NCBI GenBank assembly: GCA_001599975.1
Contig: BCIO01000002.1
Span: 124,001 to 188,000, forward strand
Direction of reading: 5' to 3'
Source: Cystobasidiopsis lactophilus
Taxonomy: Eukaryota > Basidiomycota > Agaricostilbomycetes > Agaricostilbales > Chionosphaeraceae
Length of the DNA: 64,000 nucleotides
The notes under the pieces are model-generated. The model was not told where the DNA came from. It searched no databases and worked only from the letters and a program-made list of their open reading frames with translations. Position 1 is the first letter of the stretch. Each line of letters begins with the position of its first letter. A program made the position numbers and the translations under genes. Below are positions 34,763 to 48,977 of this stretch, piece by piece.

Positions 34763-36065
34763 TCTCGTGTCATGTTTAGGGCCAGGCCCACACACCTGAG
34801 CTGCCGTCCATGTTGCCCGCTGCTTCGGGGCCAGAAACCAGCACAGAGAGAGAGAGAGAGAGAGAAAGAACAGTCCTCGGTCGACGGTGGACAGGAAGAG
34901 AAAGCGGGGGCCAACGGAACCATCGCCACTAACGGCGCCGTTGACGGTTAAACCGCAGCTGCCGAACCACAACTCTCTTGACAGTCGCACCAACTGAACG
35001 GCATGAAATTCCTCTTTCCCCTCCCACCACCAGATCCTAGAGCAGTCCCCTGCATGCAGCTTCCGTACTTGTCCCGCTAAACTTGTTTGAGAGTTCGATA
35101 AGCAAGCGGCCTATCAACACCAGCTGCATGTTCAGGGCCGCATCAAGAACAACAGCTGCAGTCGGTCAACGGCTCTGGCCATTGGCTGGCTGCAGTGGTG
35201 TTGGCGCTATGCTGAGGATCCAGCCTTACTTAAGTGATCGGCTCTCCCCCAGCTCCTTCCGACACCGGTGTGCTTCCTTGGGAACGGAGGTAGCACATTC
35301 GGATCTAGCAGTTTCCCGATCAAAAGATGGCCTCAAATTCAGATGCACCAAAGCGGACCCTCACCGCTTTGGCTTGCTTGATTTTGCCAGACATTCTTCT
35401 TTCTCTCTTCGCTTTAAAAAAGACCTGAATCATAGTGCTTTATTAGCTTGGGATGTCTGGCATGGATTGGAAATGTGACTCGAGACAAACCGTTGTGCGG
35501 TGAGAACTGAAGATGGCCACGCAATCTGCATAGCCAGCCAGCAAGAGCACGACACCAGTGGCCCAGCGCAAGGAGCACAGACCTCTTAAGGAAGATCCAT
35601 AAGGGCGAGGCAGTGCCAATGCGCAATAACGGCGAGCAGCGGCTCCGGCAAGTCGATCGGCCAGTGGGTCGTCGCACTGTCGGCCGACTCTTGCAGCATT
35701 CGAAGACAACCGGATGTAGGGAGCCACAGCAATCATGCATTGGCCCTTGTGCAGGAACCTTCAAGCCCCCAAAGTCCAAACGCAGCCCAAATCCCGTCGA
35801 CGAGCTCCGGCTGAGCTGGACCGCAATGCCCGTCATCGTCAACTGGGCCTGCTTCGCGGATGAAGTAAAGCGCTTGATATGTGGCAAAACAGGCCTCTAG
35901 GATCGTCCTTTTGGCCATCCATCAGAACCCATCGGCTGTTTCCGTGTTTCGCGGGCAAAAGGCGGGAAGCCAGCTGGTCCATCAGCGAGCGGCTTGACCG
36001 GCTGATTTTCGCTGGCAGACATGACAGAAATAGGCACAGGAATTCACTAGGCGCTGTCGATGGCC
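34763..36065 (+). repeat. Dispersed repeat family, copy 1
   Basis: The first, longest copy of a repeat seen several times between 34.7 and 49 kb. Shared landmarks are gatcctagagcagtcccctg at 35034, caacaccagctgcatgttc near 35117, ggtcaacggctctggccattg near 35163 and aagcggaccctcaccgcttt near 35352. Its left part (34763-35430) matches the reversed copy at 48290-48965, and its right part (35430-36065) matches 41045-41640. The left end lies about 60 bases from the start codon of the unassigned gene on the minus strand. No transposase or reverse transcriptase is visible, and I saw no clean terminal repeats. It may be a non-autonomous element or a duplicated upstream region. Confidence 0.65.
34845..34867. 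repeat. GA microsatellite
   Basis: A run of about ten AG dinucleotides inside repeat copy 1. The other copies lack this run at the equivalent place, so it expanded only here. Confidence 0.8.
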
Positions 36066-36829
36066 TATAAGACCCAGCTCAGAGCAAGCACTGATTCCGG
36101 CGCGCATGAATTTTGAAGAATGGTGAGCGCGCCAAGCTCTGGCCGTAGCAAGATGCACTTCAGTCCATCCGAATACTTCGAGATGCTAGGATAAGAATGT
36201 CAGACGGGGAATTGAGGCAGCCATCTGGGGACAAGCTGTGCGCTGAGCCTTTGCGAGATTGAAGCGGGTGGCGGAGGTAGCTCTCAATTGTGGGCCACGC
36301 ATCTGTGGCAGAGTCTAGATACTTAGAGGTGAGATCATAAAATCACAATGTGCAAGCAGGGTATCGAAATTGGCCACAGCCTCCAGCCACTAAGAGCAGC
36401 TTTCCCGACCCCTAAGTTGTACACTGTCTCTCGGCACAGCTACGCAGCGCGCAAAAGCGAGGCACATGGATAAAGACGCTGGGGCTCGGACATGAAGGGG
36501 ATAATAATCGTGGGAAGAGAGGTAGGACTCACTCAACCCTACCACAAAGCCACTTGGCGGTCCTCCTCGTGTAATCGGCGAGTCGCCCTTTCTTGGCTGC
36601 CGGTCGGCGACTCTAAAGCAGCTTTTTGCAAAGACAACGTGGCGCTGGTGAAAGGTCTCAATTTTGGGTTGAGCTCTCCAGTGGCTTCTCGATGGAGTGA
36701 GTAACACACCTTTGCGTTCACACATCGTCGTGAGTACAGCAAGGCCAGCAATCGAGGGCCCAAGACGAGGAACGCCTGAGGTTTTCGGTGCCCGAAGGAG
36801 TGCACGAAGTGGGACAGAGAGTGCGCAAG
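36066..36829. other. Stretch between repeat copies, no gene
   Basis: About 760 bases with only short overlapping frames on both strands, the longest being minus-strand frames of 133 and 191 codons around 36390-36965 that run into repeat copy 2. None resembles a known protein. By comparison with the other copies, a gene would be expected just left of the copy at 36830, so decayed gene remains may lie here. Confidence 0.35.
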
Positions 36830-37170
36830 GCACAACGCCACCAACGGCGCCGTTGACCGTTGAACCCCGGCTGCTGAACCACAATTCCCTTGACAATCGC
36901 CCCAACCGAAACCGCATGAAATTTCTCTCCTCCTTCCCACCAGATCCTAGAGCAGTCCCCTGCATGCAGCTTCCGTACTTGTCCCGCTAAACTTGTTTGA
37001 GGCGAAGGAAGTTCGCTAAGCAAGCGGCCTATCAACACCAGCTGCATGTTCCGGGCCGCATCAAGAACAACAGCTGCAGTCGGTCAACGGCTCTGGCCAT
37101 TGGCCGGCCGCAGTGGTGTTGGCGCCATGCCGAGGATCCAGCCTTACTTCTTTGATCGGCGCTCCAGCTT
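36830..37170 (+). repeat. Dispersed repeat family, copy 2a
   Basis: Very close to copy 1: it shares accaacggcgccgttgacc, gatcctagagcagtcccctg, aagcggcctatcaacaccag and tggtgttggcgccatgccg with it, differing at scattered bases. It breaks off at about 37165, where it runs straight into a second, more diverged copy. Confidence 0.7.
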
Positions 37171-37790
37171 GACTCACTCCAATTTTTTCCGCCATGACCA
37201 CCAATTCCTAGAGCAGTTCCAACATGCGGGTGGGACGGTACATGCCCCGCCGCCCTTGTTTTGAGGCCACAAGCTTAGAGGGAGCGGCATCAGACACCGG
37301 CATGCTTGGAGGCGCATCTAAGAACATCACAGCTGCAGTGGACACGCTTGGGCAATGCTGCAAGCGGGTTGGAGCCTCGGCTCGCTGCAGTTGGGCTGGG
37401 CGCTTTGCTGAGGATCCAGCTTCACGTCGCATTTGAACCATCTTTTTGACCGGCGCTCTCCCAGCTCCTTCTGACACCAATGTGCTTGCCGGACAAAAAA
37501 GGCGGCACAATTTGATCTAGCTCTTTCCGAATCAAAAAGATGGCCACAAAATGCAGCAAAGCGGACCCTCACCGCTTTCGTTTGCTAGACTTTGCCAGAC
37601 ATCCTCCTTTCCTCTTGACCTAGATCATAAGACTTCATCAGCTTCTTAGCAAGGGCTTGAAATGTGATTTAGAACGAACCGTTATGCGTTGAGAACGGAC
37701 AAGACGCAGCTAGTCCGCATGTACGATATCCAGCATCCCAGACCACAAAACCAGTCGCCCAGCGAGGGCTTTACAGATACAGGTCGTGCC
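37165..37790 (+). repeat. Dispersed repeat family, copy 2b (subtype of copy 3)
   Basis: Starts again at the middle of the unit (ttgactcactccaatttttt) and resembles copy 3 more than copy 1: both hold ccgccgcccttgtt, ttgaggccacaagcttagag, acgcttgggcaatgctgcaa and cgaaccgttatgcgttgaga. The head-to-tail junction with copy 2a suggests unequal exchange or insertion of one copy next to another. Confidence 0.65.
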
Positions 37791-38241
37791 TAAAGGAATC
37801 ATGCAAGCAAAAGGAGGAGGCCTCAACCCCGGAGCCAAATGCGTGTCCGGCTTCATCTGCTTAAATCGAGGCTCGAGACGCAACCAAAAAATAAAATGGG
37901 AGGTCAACGTCTCCCAGCTGGTCGCTCATCCGCAGCTTATCGTTGATTTTAAGAGTAGAAGAGGGCACGGAATCGCGAAAGTAGGAAACGACGCGCGCAG
38001 AACAAGCTCCTTCGGAAGGGTCGGAGTCGCGCGCGGCGGCTGCGGCACAGCTTTGCCACCTTGGAAGCAGGCATGCCAAATTCAAGAGCTCATCTGACTA
38101 GATTGCAAGTTCCAATTCTGATGCAAAGATGTACAAGGAAGAACCACACAAAGTGAAGCGAGATGCGAGTACAAAATGCTCAGCTACGGCGATGGCGAGT
38201 TGGTTGGGTTCCGAACAGCGAAAGCGGGAGAAAGCAAGTCA
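37791..38241. other. Intergenic stretch, nothing recognised
   Basis: About 450 bases between repeat copy 2b and the stop codon of the minus-strand cyclin-like gene. Only short open frames; it should hold the 3' end of that gene's transcript. Confidence 0.4.
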
Positions 38242-40387
38242 TCAGAAGTGCCAATTGACCACATATCGGGTGACGTGCTCGTTGTCATCGTCCGTGATCA
38301 ACATGTTGAACTTGATGTCGACTAGAAAGGCGAGCTCCAAGTTGGACAGGTGGCGCAGGCTGGGAAGACGAGCGTAGCATTCAGGCTTGTCAAATAGCAA
38401 ATAAAAAATCCAGAACGCACTTGATGTCGCATGCTTCCGCCCAAACGGCAAGCTTGTCCATTTCCAAGCAATCCATATTGTGCTTATAAGCCCTGCAGCT
38501 TGGGTCAGCGCGAGATAAAAGCTTCAAAAAAGAGAAAACTCACACGTATATTGCGGTGACAATAACCGCATAGGCCAAGTTCTCAAAGCCGAGGTCGGCA
38601 AGCCGCAAGTTGGCGCGGAGCATGAACACAACCGCGCTTTCCAGGTGGGCGCACGAGATCTTGGCTGTAGAATCACGTCAACACGGTCTTTTGAGAATGG
38701 CAGCGAGGCCGAATGAACCTTTATTGATCAAGTACGAGAGGTAGAGAACCAGAGAGTTCTCGGGCTCAGAGGGCGCCTTCGACATTTCGACTTTGCTGCC
38801 ATACACCGCAAGATGGTAGAGGTGCTTGGTCTGAAAAGGTGACCTTAGCCGCATCAAAGCATGAAAGATCTGGAATTACCACTCACAATGATTCGGCCAA
38901 GAGGCGTGGCGATTGTCTGCAAAATTGGTTTGCTCAAGTCAACCACACGGTTGCTTGAGATGAGCAGGATGCCTCACATTATCCACTTCGGGAGCCCCAA
39001 GAAGAAGGGGTGGAAGATATGGAGGCACAAATCGCTTTCGAAAGCTTAAGCTGCTAGGTCTAAGAAGGGCTTCCCGAGAGCGTCGCTCACCAAGTAGGTT
39101 TCCACTTGAGATTGTCCTACGTAAAGACCTTCGAAGTCGATCTGGCAATGTATGAAGAGGTCAAGCGCGGATGCAATGCTGGACACCAAGATAACACTCA
39201 CAGACTCCCCTTGAACAGGCTGGCCAAAATGGGGATGCAATTCCGGCTTCTTCTTGCTCATGGCAAGCTCAATGCCATGAAGAGGCTAAGTGATTGTGGA
39301 AAATGAGAGTAGCGAAACAACAAGGCAAGAATAGCTTACCAAGTTGCCCCGTTCGAGCTCTCGCATCGGGACAAGGTTGACATGCTGATAGTCTTCATCC
39401 TCCGACCAGTCCGACTGAGCGCGCGAAGCAGCACGGTCTGTTGACTGTAGACACAGCCATTATGTCAGGATAACGCAGAGAAACCAGGTCAAAAGCGACA
39501 ACTAACGTTGCCGTTGACGCCACTTCGAGCAACCCAAACGGCGCCGTTCCAGTTATATCCACCAAGAACCATATCCATGGCGCCATGAGTGTCCTGGAAG
39601 CAGCGAAAGGAAACATCAAAACTGTTCAATCAGAAGGCCGAAATGCTTACAGCTGGCAACCGAGGCAAGGCACCTCGTTCCAGTGGCTTGTTTGTCGAGG
39701 GCGCATTCGCATCGATCTATATTTCGCGTAAGTGGTTCATGAGTCTTATGTCACTGGGGGGATGTCGAAATCTGCGCACCGCTTTTTCACTGTTGCTTGC
39801 CGGCTCTTCTGCGCTATCCGTGGTAAAACAAGCAAAGGCACGCCGGAAAAATGCTTTCGCTGAGGTGTCCAAGTCAATGTTGCAACCGACTTGGCAGACA
39901 CCGTTGAGCTACACTCAAAACCTTCAACAATGAGCCCAACGCCTTTTTCAAGCCCGGCCAATGTACATACACTCAATTCCTTGTAATAGTTCCAGCAAGC
40001 AACGTTCCGCCGAGTGTCATACAACAGTGACCGGCTCTTGTTTCCGGGAGTGCCATCTGAAGACGTAAACGCGGAGACGATTTGGACGACAGCGTAGGCG
40101 TCCGGGGTCAGAGGCACGCAATATCGATCCTGAACGAAATGTGCAAAGGCTTTGGCTCCGACGGTGGTAAAGCTGGTGCGCATCTGAAATGAATCGCGAA
40201 TCAACCTCCACGGAGGATCGAGAGACGGACCTCGGGCAGCCGATAAAACCAACGGGCACGCCTTCTTGGCGAAGGAGACTGAGAGCTTTATCTTGACCAC
40301 CCGAAGGCCAGTGGAAGGCGGTAGTCTCAAATTTGATAGTCGAAACTGATTAACGGCCGCAAAATCATTTCGCAGTGAGCTTGACAT
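38242..40387 (-). CDS. Cyclin-like protein, paralog A
   Basis: Probable cyclin of the fungal Pho80/Pcl kind, which would partner a Pho85-type kinase. The N-terminal module (start 40387, MSSSLRNDFAAVNQF) includes KKACPLVLSAA, FAHFVQDRYCVPLTPDAYAV and SRSLLYDTRRNVACWNYYKE, then LNGVCQVGCNIDLDTSAKAF after an intron. A spacer follows: DTHGAMDMVLGGYNWNGAVW, DYQHVNLVPMRELERGN, RLRRSLRRTISSGNLLG. The cyclin box is in the last exons: ENSLVLYLSYLINKAKISCA, FENLAYAVIVTAIYV, AYKHNMDCLEMDKLAVWAEA and LRHLSNLELAFLVDIKFNML, ending at 38242. The whole is collinear with paralog B at 48978-50871. Joining the two halves across 39580-39750 is my inference; an annotation with two genes split there is possible. 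Confidence 0.55.
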
Positions 40388-40489
40388 CTTTTGGCTGTCA
40401 ACATGGCGACACACCTTGATCTCCCGCCACCATTGTCGTTTGCGAAAACAAGAGCAAGTCTGAAGGAACCTGACAGCTCGTTGTGACAG

Positions 40490-41645
40490 GAAAAAAGGAA
40501 GAAAAGTGGGCGCGGGGCCAACGCCACAAGGCCGTAAGGTTCCAACCGCCGCACCACATTTTGCTGCCACGGCCATCCCACTTGACTCCCTCCAATTTTT
40601 TCCATTGTTTCCACCAAATCCTGAGGCAGCCCCAACATGCAGGGACTACCGTACCTGCCCCGCCGCCCTTGTTTGAGGCCACAAGCTTAGAGGGAGTGGC
40701 ATTAGACAACTGCATGCTTCTGGGGGCGCGTCAAGACACAGCACAGATGCAGTGGACACGCTTGGGCAATGCTGCAAGCGGGTCGGAGCCTCGGCTCGCT
40801 GCATTTGCGCTGGGCGCTACGCCGAGGATCCAGCTTCACTTCGCACTTGAACCATCTTTTTGATCGGCGCTCTCCCAGCTCGTTCTGACATCATTTTGCT
40901 AACCTGCCACCGAAGGCGGCAAAATTTGATCTAGCACTTTCCGGATCAAAAAGATGGCCTCAAATTTCCATGCAGCAAAGCGGACCCTACCGCTTTGGCT
41001 TGCTAGACTTTGCCAGACATTTTTCTTTCTCTCTTCGCGTCAATTAGACCTGTATCATAGTGCTTATTAGCTTGGAATCTCTAGCACAGATTGGAAGTGT
41101 GACTCGAAACGAACCGTTATGCGTTGAGAACAGACAGGGCGCAGTCATTCCGTCCATCCAGGATCCCAGAACACAAGACCGATGACCCATAGCAACGAGA
41201 GCACGCCTCGAAATGGCAAGACAAAAGGAAAAGCAACACAGGCTGCTAGAGGCTCCGGCAGGTAGGTCGGCCATCAAATACAGCCCGGCTCACTGTCGAT
41301 CACCTCTTCCAGTGTCCGAAGACATCCGCATTCACAAAGCACAGCGTCCATGCATTGGTCCTTGTGCAGGAACCTTCAGGCCCCAAAGTCAAGCGCAGCC
41401 CGACGAGCTCCGGCTGAGCTGGACCGCAATGCCCGTCTTCGCCAGTTTGGCCTGCTTCGCCGATGAAGTAGAGCGCTTGAGGTGAGACCAAAAGCCTCTA
41501 GGCATCGACCTTTTGGCCATTCATCAGGGCTCGTCAGCTGTTTCCGCTGCATTGCAAAACCGAGATGCGGGAAGCCAGCTGGGCCATCAACGAGCAGCTT
41601 GAGGGCTGAGTTCCGCGGGCGGGCATGATAGAACTAGTCAGAGAC
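40490..41645 (+). repeat. Dispersed repeat family, copy 3
   Basis: Begins about 100-150 bases upstream of cyclin-like paralog A, in the opposite direction to that gene. It carries ttgaggccacaagcttagag, acgcttgggcaatgctgcaa, tcggagcctcggctcgctgc and cgaaccgttatgcgttgaga as in copy 2b. Its right half (41045-41640) matches 35430-36065 of copy 1, including ccttgtgcaggaaccttca and gacgagctccggctgagctg. No coding capacity of its own is apparent. Confidence 0.65.
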
Positions 41646-41867
41646 GTAGACTGGCGCGACTGGACGCTAGCGGAGGAGAGAGCGACCGAAGCTCTCACTT
41701 CCGCGCTGTTCATCACGCGTTCGTATGGCCATCACGATACTACACATTGTTCGAGCAGCGATCATGTCAGGCATCTTTCTCAAGACTCTAAGATGTCTGG
41801 AGCAAATCGCAAGAGGTCCGCAGCTTCCCAATCAATCAGCCGAAGCAATGGAATAGCTGAATCTAAT

Positions 41868-44099
41868 CTACAACTTCGACTGCCTCCTCATCCTCGCCTT
41901 GAGCGGATCCTTCCGGTCCTTAAGCACACGCCGAAGAATCTTGCCCGACGGGCTCTTGGGGATCTCGTCCACGATGATGATGCCGCCTCGCAGCCGCTTG
42001 TGGCTTGCCACTTTTGCCGCGACAAAGTCTTGCACTTCCTTCTCGAACGCCTCGACGTCCTTGACGGGCTTAGCCAGCATGACATATCCTCTAGGCAGCT
42101 CGGTGGCCTCTTCCTCCCTGTTCGCCACCTTGTCAGCTTGGGCAGATGAGAAATTTCTCGCAACGCACGAGTAGACTGAAATAACGCCAGCGTCATTGAT
42201 GTTCGGATGGGAGATCAGCACGCCTTCCAGCTCTGCTGGGTAGACTTGGAAGCCCTTGTACTTGATCTGTGATGCCCGAGTGAGAGGGTGGCCTGAAATT
42301 CGAAGAGAGGCGAACACACCATCTCCTTGATACGATCGGCTGCGACCTCGTTGTGAGAAACAGATGTAAGAGGCAGAGACAGCGCCTCACAAATGACCCA
42401 GTACTCGTCCTGCACGGATGCCACATCGCCAGTCTTGAACCACCCATCTTTATCAATCGCTGGAGCCAAGGCGTAAGCACCCATTGGAGGTCTCAAGGCT
42501 ATAACCGACCTTCTGCTGTCGCATCTGGCCGCTTGTGGTAACCCTTCATGATGACTGAGGCCGAAAGTGAGCATGACGCGAAGGAGCGAGGGCAAAAGTC
42601 GTACTGGGTCCACGGAGCCAAATCTCTCCATCTTGCCCTTCTTCGCAGTCTTTCCCAGTGGCAGGGTCTGAATCCTACCCTAAGCTTGTGAAGTCTGCAA
42701 GACGTGAGCAAAAGCTTACCAACGACTCGCCCCTCGACGTTCGGCAAAAGGAAGCCAATCGACCCCGGCCTCGGCTTATCAATCGGACATAGATGGCAGG
42801 TGGGGCTCGTCTCTGTGAGCCCATAAGCCTGTCGAAGTGGGATGCCAAACTTTTTAGTGAACTCGACCTCGACTGCCAGAGAGCGATGAGCGAGAGTGTC
42901 ACACAGGCAGAATAGGTTTGACGTACGAGATGCACTGAGAGGGGCAGCTCCAGTGACTGCCATCTTGACCGTCTTGAGCATCTCTTTCGTTGCTGATGGA
43001 GTTCGGCATAGGCCCAAAATGACGGGCGGCACGAGCAGGAGTTGGGTGGCGCGGTACTTTTGCACAGACGAACAGAAGAGCTCCAGTTCGAACTTGGGCA
43101 TCACAACTGCGGTTGCGCCGATGAGAAAAGGGTTGACCAGCAGCTTGCTATGTTTGGAGGTCAAGGCTAGCTGTTGACAGGAGGGCGAGGACGACGCACG
43201 TAGACCCATAAATGTGGTTAAATGGAAGGAAGGCCATGAAAACATCAGTGTGATTATAGTTGAAGGGGACCAGGCCACTGCAGACTGAAGTCATGTTGAA
43301 GTGGGTCGTCTCGACGCCCTTCGCTGCCGAGGTAGTGCCGCTGGAGAAGCCTGAATGGCGCATCAGTATCGTACGAGCAAATCGAAGAGGGCAAAGTAGG
43401 ACCCACAAAGGAAGGCAACAGCATCCTTAGGGTCTTTGATTTTGACGGGCGACAGCAGCTGGGAGCCAATGACCTCGTCGAGGGCCTTGTGCGACTTGTC
43501 TTTCACGTCGGCCCGAGGCAGAGCAAACACAATGTTGTTCTTTTGCTGCTGCTTCGACCAGCCATTTTGGGCTGCAGCGTCTTGGGCAACCGAGAGGATG
43601 GCAGGGTGGCAGAAGATGACCTTGGCGTCGGCCACCTTGATCTGGTGCAGCAGTTCCGAGACCTACGCACATGCAAAGAGTGAGCATCGCCACTTTAGAG
43701 GCACTCGGACGCACGGTGTAGGCCGCATTGGCTCCCGAAAAGACCAAGCCGGCGCCTGACCGGGCAACGCCCACAGAGATGAGATCGATCACCTCGCACT
43801 GGCAAATTGAAGAGCTAACAATGACAGGCAAAGACAATGACAGGATACCAGATGGAATTGGGAGAAAAGCCGCAGACGACGTCGCCCTCCTTCAGGCCAA
43901 AATCATGCACGAGCGACCAAGCGAGCTTTTGGGCGCTCTCCTTGAGCTCCTTCCTCGTGATCTTCTGGCCAGAAGCTGCGTCGATGAAAGCGGGCTTCGA
44001 GTCGGGCACGCCCGATTTGGTGGGGTCCGAGAAGGCGTATTCGAAGAGGCCAGCGACCGGCAGCGGGACGGGATCCCAGGGGCTCTTGTAGATGGTCAT
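41868..44099 (-). CDS. Acyl-CoA/4-coumarate-CoA ligase-like enzyme, peroxisomal
   Basis: ANL-superfamily adenylating enzyme that activates a carboxylic acid to its CoA thioester. The start at 44099 reads [20 protein letters not shown]. Key motifs in order: [18 protein letters not shown] (P-loop-like A3 motif, joined over an intron), [34 protein letters not shown] near 42800 (A5), [13 protein letters not shown] near 42430 (A7), [20 protein letters not shown], and [19 protein letters not shown] near 41930 with the catalytic lysine (A10). The protein ends in SKL, the standard peroxisomal import signal, so it probably feeds beta-oxidation of a fatty, aromatic or dicarboxylic acid. The size, about 560 residues, is usual. 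Six or more short introns. Substrate cannot be told from sequence. Confidence 0.9.
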
Positions 44100-44235
44100 G
44101 CTGTCTACGTTTTATACACAGAAAGGCCAAGGTGGCGATCGAGAGCACAAGGAAGAGGAGCAAGCCAGGTTAAGAAGATGCGGGGTCCAATCTCCGCCCC
44201 GCGTGACCATGAAGCCCAAAAAGTCAGCCAGCACT

Positions 44236-46398
<2,163 letters not shown>

Positions 46399-46692
46399 GG
46401 CGCGGCGTTGGGAGGACTCTTCGAACTCGAGCAGGCGGCCAAGTCTTTTGGGGAGCGGCGGGCCCGTTGTTGGCAATCCGCACGCGCTGGGTGAGTGTGG
46501 AAAGCGTCCGAGGTGTTTGTTGAGCTGGCCTAGAAGCTAGCAAAGACACAATCCAGAGCAGCGAGCAGTGGCCTTTGCAGTCCAACTTGCCAGCTCGGAG
46601 CTTGCGGCGCCTGCGAAAAGTCTCCGTCCGTCCGCGTGACCTGCCTTCCTCGCTGTGGGTGCATTTTTTTGCAGGTCAACAGCCAAGTCAAG
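46399..46692. promoter_or_regulatory. Short bidirectional promoter
   Basis: Only 294 bases separate the start codons of the MAP kinase (-) and the WD-repeat protein (+), so their control elements must overlap. If the kinase begins at the upstream ATG (46476), the gap falls to about 216 bases. Confidence 0.6.
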
Positions 46693-48109
46693 ATGGTGTC
46701 TGCTACAGCTGCTGCGTCTGTGTTGCCCTGCGAGAACTGGATTCACTCGATCGTGCACCTTCAGGGCTCTGTTTTTGCTCTCACGCTGATCGACGGCTCG
46801 CTCAAACTGCTCGACTCTGCCTCGGTGACGCTACAGCCTGTGCGGCCTGCAACAGGTGACAAGTGTGCGCTGGCAAGATGGGACGAGCATTGCTTGCTGG
46901 TGGCCGACGCGGACAGCTTGAATCTGGTCGATTGTCGAGCTCCTTCCGCGGCGAAGTCAAACGCGAGGCATTCGCGGGCGCCTTACTCGGCTGTATCAGG
47001 CTGCTCTGGTTTGAATCTAATGTGCGCTGGCACCGCCTTGCTGTCCGCCGACGCTTTCGTCGAAATTTGGTTCGGACCTTTCACGCCCTTCCGTTCCAAG
47101 TTGGGCTGACCTCTGCTCGGATCTCGACCAGGGACGCAAGAGTCGACAAGCCTATGCATGTCTACTCGCAACTGCATTCGGACGACATCACTTCGCTATC
47201 ATTTTCGTCGGTGGACCCGCATGTACTGCTGAGCGGCTCGACGGACGGCTTGTTTTCGGTGATTGATTGCCGCCTGAATGATGAAGAAGAGGCTGTTCTG
47301 GGAGTTGGGTGCGCTCAAAGATCTGGCTCTAGCCCCATGACGAGCTCAAAAGGAGACGGACTAACGCAGGAACGTGGGAGCGAGTTTGAAGGGTGCCAGC
47401 TGGCTAGCCCCAGCCACTTCTAATAGCGCTGTCTTCTGCTTGACCGACATGGAAACCGCTTCAGTGTTCTCATCCCAAGAGGTGCAAAGGCTTGATCTCT
47501 TTTCCACATCGGCCTCTGCTCAATTCACTTTGGACAGCCCGAGTTGATCAAGGACTTTGGCGATTTACGGCTGGGCTGCTCGCCCGTAGTGAAAGATTGG
47601 AAGCCAGACTACGCCATTCAGACTCTGCCTTCATCATCTGGAGGGCTGGATCTCTACCTTGGTTCAAAGAGGTGGGGCGTCCCATGGGTTTTTGCGAACA
47701 ATCGCTCATTTCCTACCAATTCTGTCTACAGCGCCGGAATTGTGCAGTTTGAGATTGATGAGCGGCTAGAATGGTCACCCAAAAGGTGGTTGGCTACCGG
47801 CGGACATGCCGAGGAGGAGATCGTTCGAGCAATCGCTGCTTCAGTGCGTTGGCCTTTCTTCCTTGCGCCTTCTATTATCTGCGTCTGATTCCTGGATGTA
47901 AATAATTAGGACTCGATATTGGTTAGTGGTGGCGAAGACAGCAACCTGGTGCTGTGGCCGACGAACACCAACACCACCGGCCCAGACGACGACAAAGTGC
48001 ATACTTGATTTTCTCTTTGCTCCCCTGTTCTTGTTTCCAGCTGAAGTCGCGCCGGCAGATGAAAAAGAAATCTAACACCAAGCGCTTTGCTCCTTATGCC
48101 AAGCGGTGA
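46693..48109 (+). CDS. WD40-repeat protein, WDR89-like
   Basis: Beta-propeller protein of the WDR89 group, whose exact role is not settled. The start at 46693 reads MVSATAAASVLPCENWIHSI, followed by propeller strands ALTLIDGSLKLLDSASVTLQ, HCLLVADADSLNLVDCRAP, SGLNLMCAGTALLSADAFVE, and the most recognisable unit DDITSLSFSSVDPHVLLSGS, TDGLFSVIDCRLND. Later exons give IKDFGDLRLGCSPVVKDWKP and GGHAEEEIVRAIAAS, then DSILVSGGEDSNLVLWPTNT, and a basic tail RRQMKKKSNTKRFAPYAKR. The lysine-rich C-terminus is shared with nuclear or nucleolar members of the group. Five or so introns. The size, about 400 residues, fits the family. Confidence 0.82.
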
Positions 48110-48289
48110 CATGCGCCGCTTTCCTTGTGCTGTTTTGGACCATCGTGTGGGTGCATGCCTCTGCCTCGTCTATCGGTTCGAAGAGCTCATCCTCGCACAG
48201 AGCAAGTCTAGGATCGCACGAACGATGATGGCTAGCTAGTTGGTTGGTGCCACTGTTTCAACGTCTATAGGACAAGAACTGGATGGTCT

Positions 48290-48965
48290 TCTACAATCTG
48301 ATAATCTGGTACAGGTTTTTTTAACTCGAAGAGAGAAAGAAGAATGTCTGGCAAAGTCTAGCAAGCCAAAGCGGTGAGGGTCCGCTTTGCTGCACCTGAA
48401 TTTGAGGCCATCTTTTGATCGGGAAACTGCTAGATCCAAATGTGCTGCCTCAGTTGCCAAGGAAGCACACCGGTGTCGGAACGAGCTGGGGGAGTGCCGA
48501 TCAAAGAAGCAAGGCTGGATCCTCAGCATAGCGCCAACACCACCGCAGCGGCCAATGGCCAGAGCCGTTGACCGACTACAGCTGTTGTTCTTGATGCGCA
48601 CCGGATACATGCAGCTGGTTTGGTAGCCGCTGCTTTTCGAACTCCGTCTCAAACAAGTTAAGCGGGACAAGTACGGAAGCTGCATGCAAGGGACTGCTCT
48701 AGGATCTGGTGGGAAGGAGAAGAGAAATTTCATGCGGTTCAGTCGGGGCGCCAGTCAAGGGAGTTGTGGTTGGGCAGCTGGGGTTTAACTTTCAACGGCG
48801 CCGTTGGTGGCGATGGGTCCGTTGGCCCCGCGCGCTTCTTTTCCTGTCCACCGTCGACCGAAGACTGTCCTTTACTTCTGCACTTGTTTCTTGCTCTGAA
48901 GCAGCGGGCAACATGGACGGCAGTTCAGGTGTGTGGGCCTGGCCATAAACATGACATGAGAGGCT
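48290..48965 (-). repeat. Dispersed repeat family, copy 4 (inverted)
   Basis: Reverse-oriented copy matching the left half of copy 1 (34763-35430). Read on the minus strand it contains the same gatcctagagcagtcc, gtcaacggctctggcc and aagcggaccctcaccgcttt landmarks. The end equal to 34763 lies about 15 bases from the start codon of cyclin-like paralog B. It stops near 48290, so the right half of the unit is missing. Confidence 0.7.
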
Positions 48966-48977
48966 CACAGGGACATT

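Noticed and set aside
34073-34993. 306-codon minus-strand frame starting inside the repeat
   Set aside because: Its first 100 or so codons lie in repeat copy 1 and resemble a shadow frame of copy 4. The gene more likely starts at 34702.
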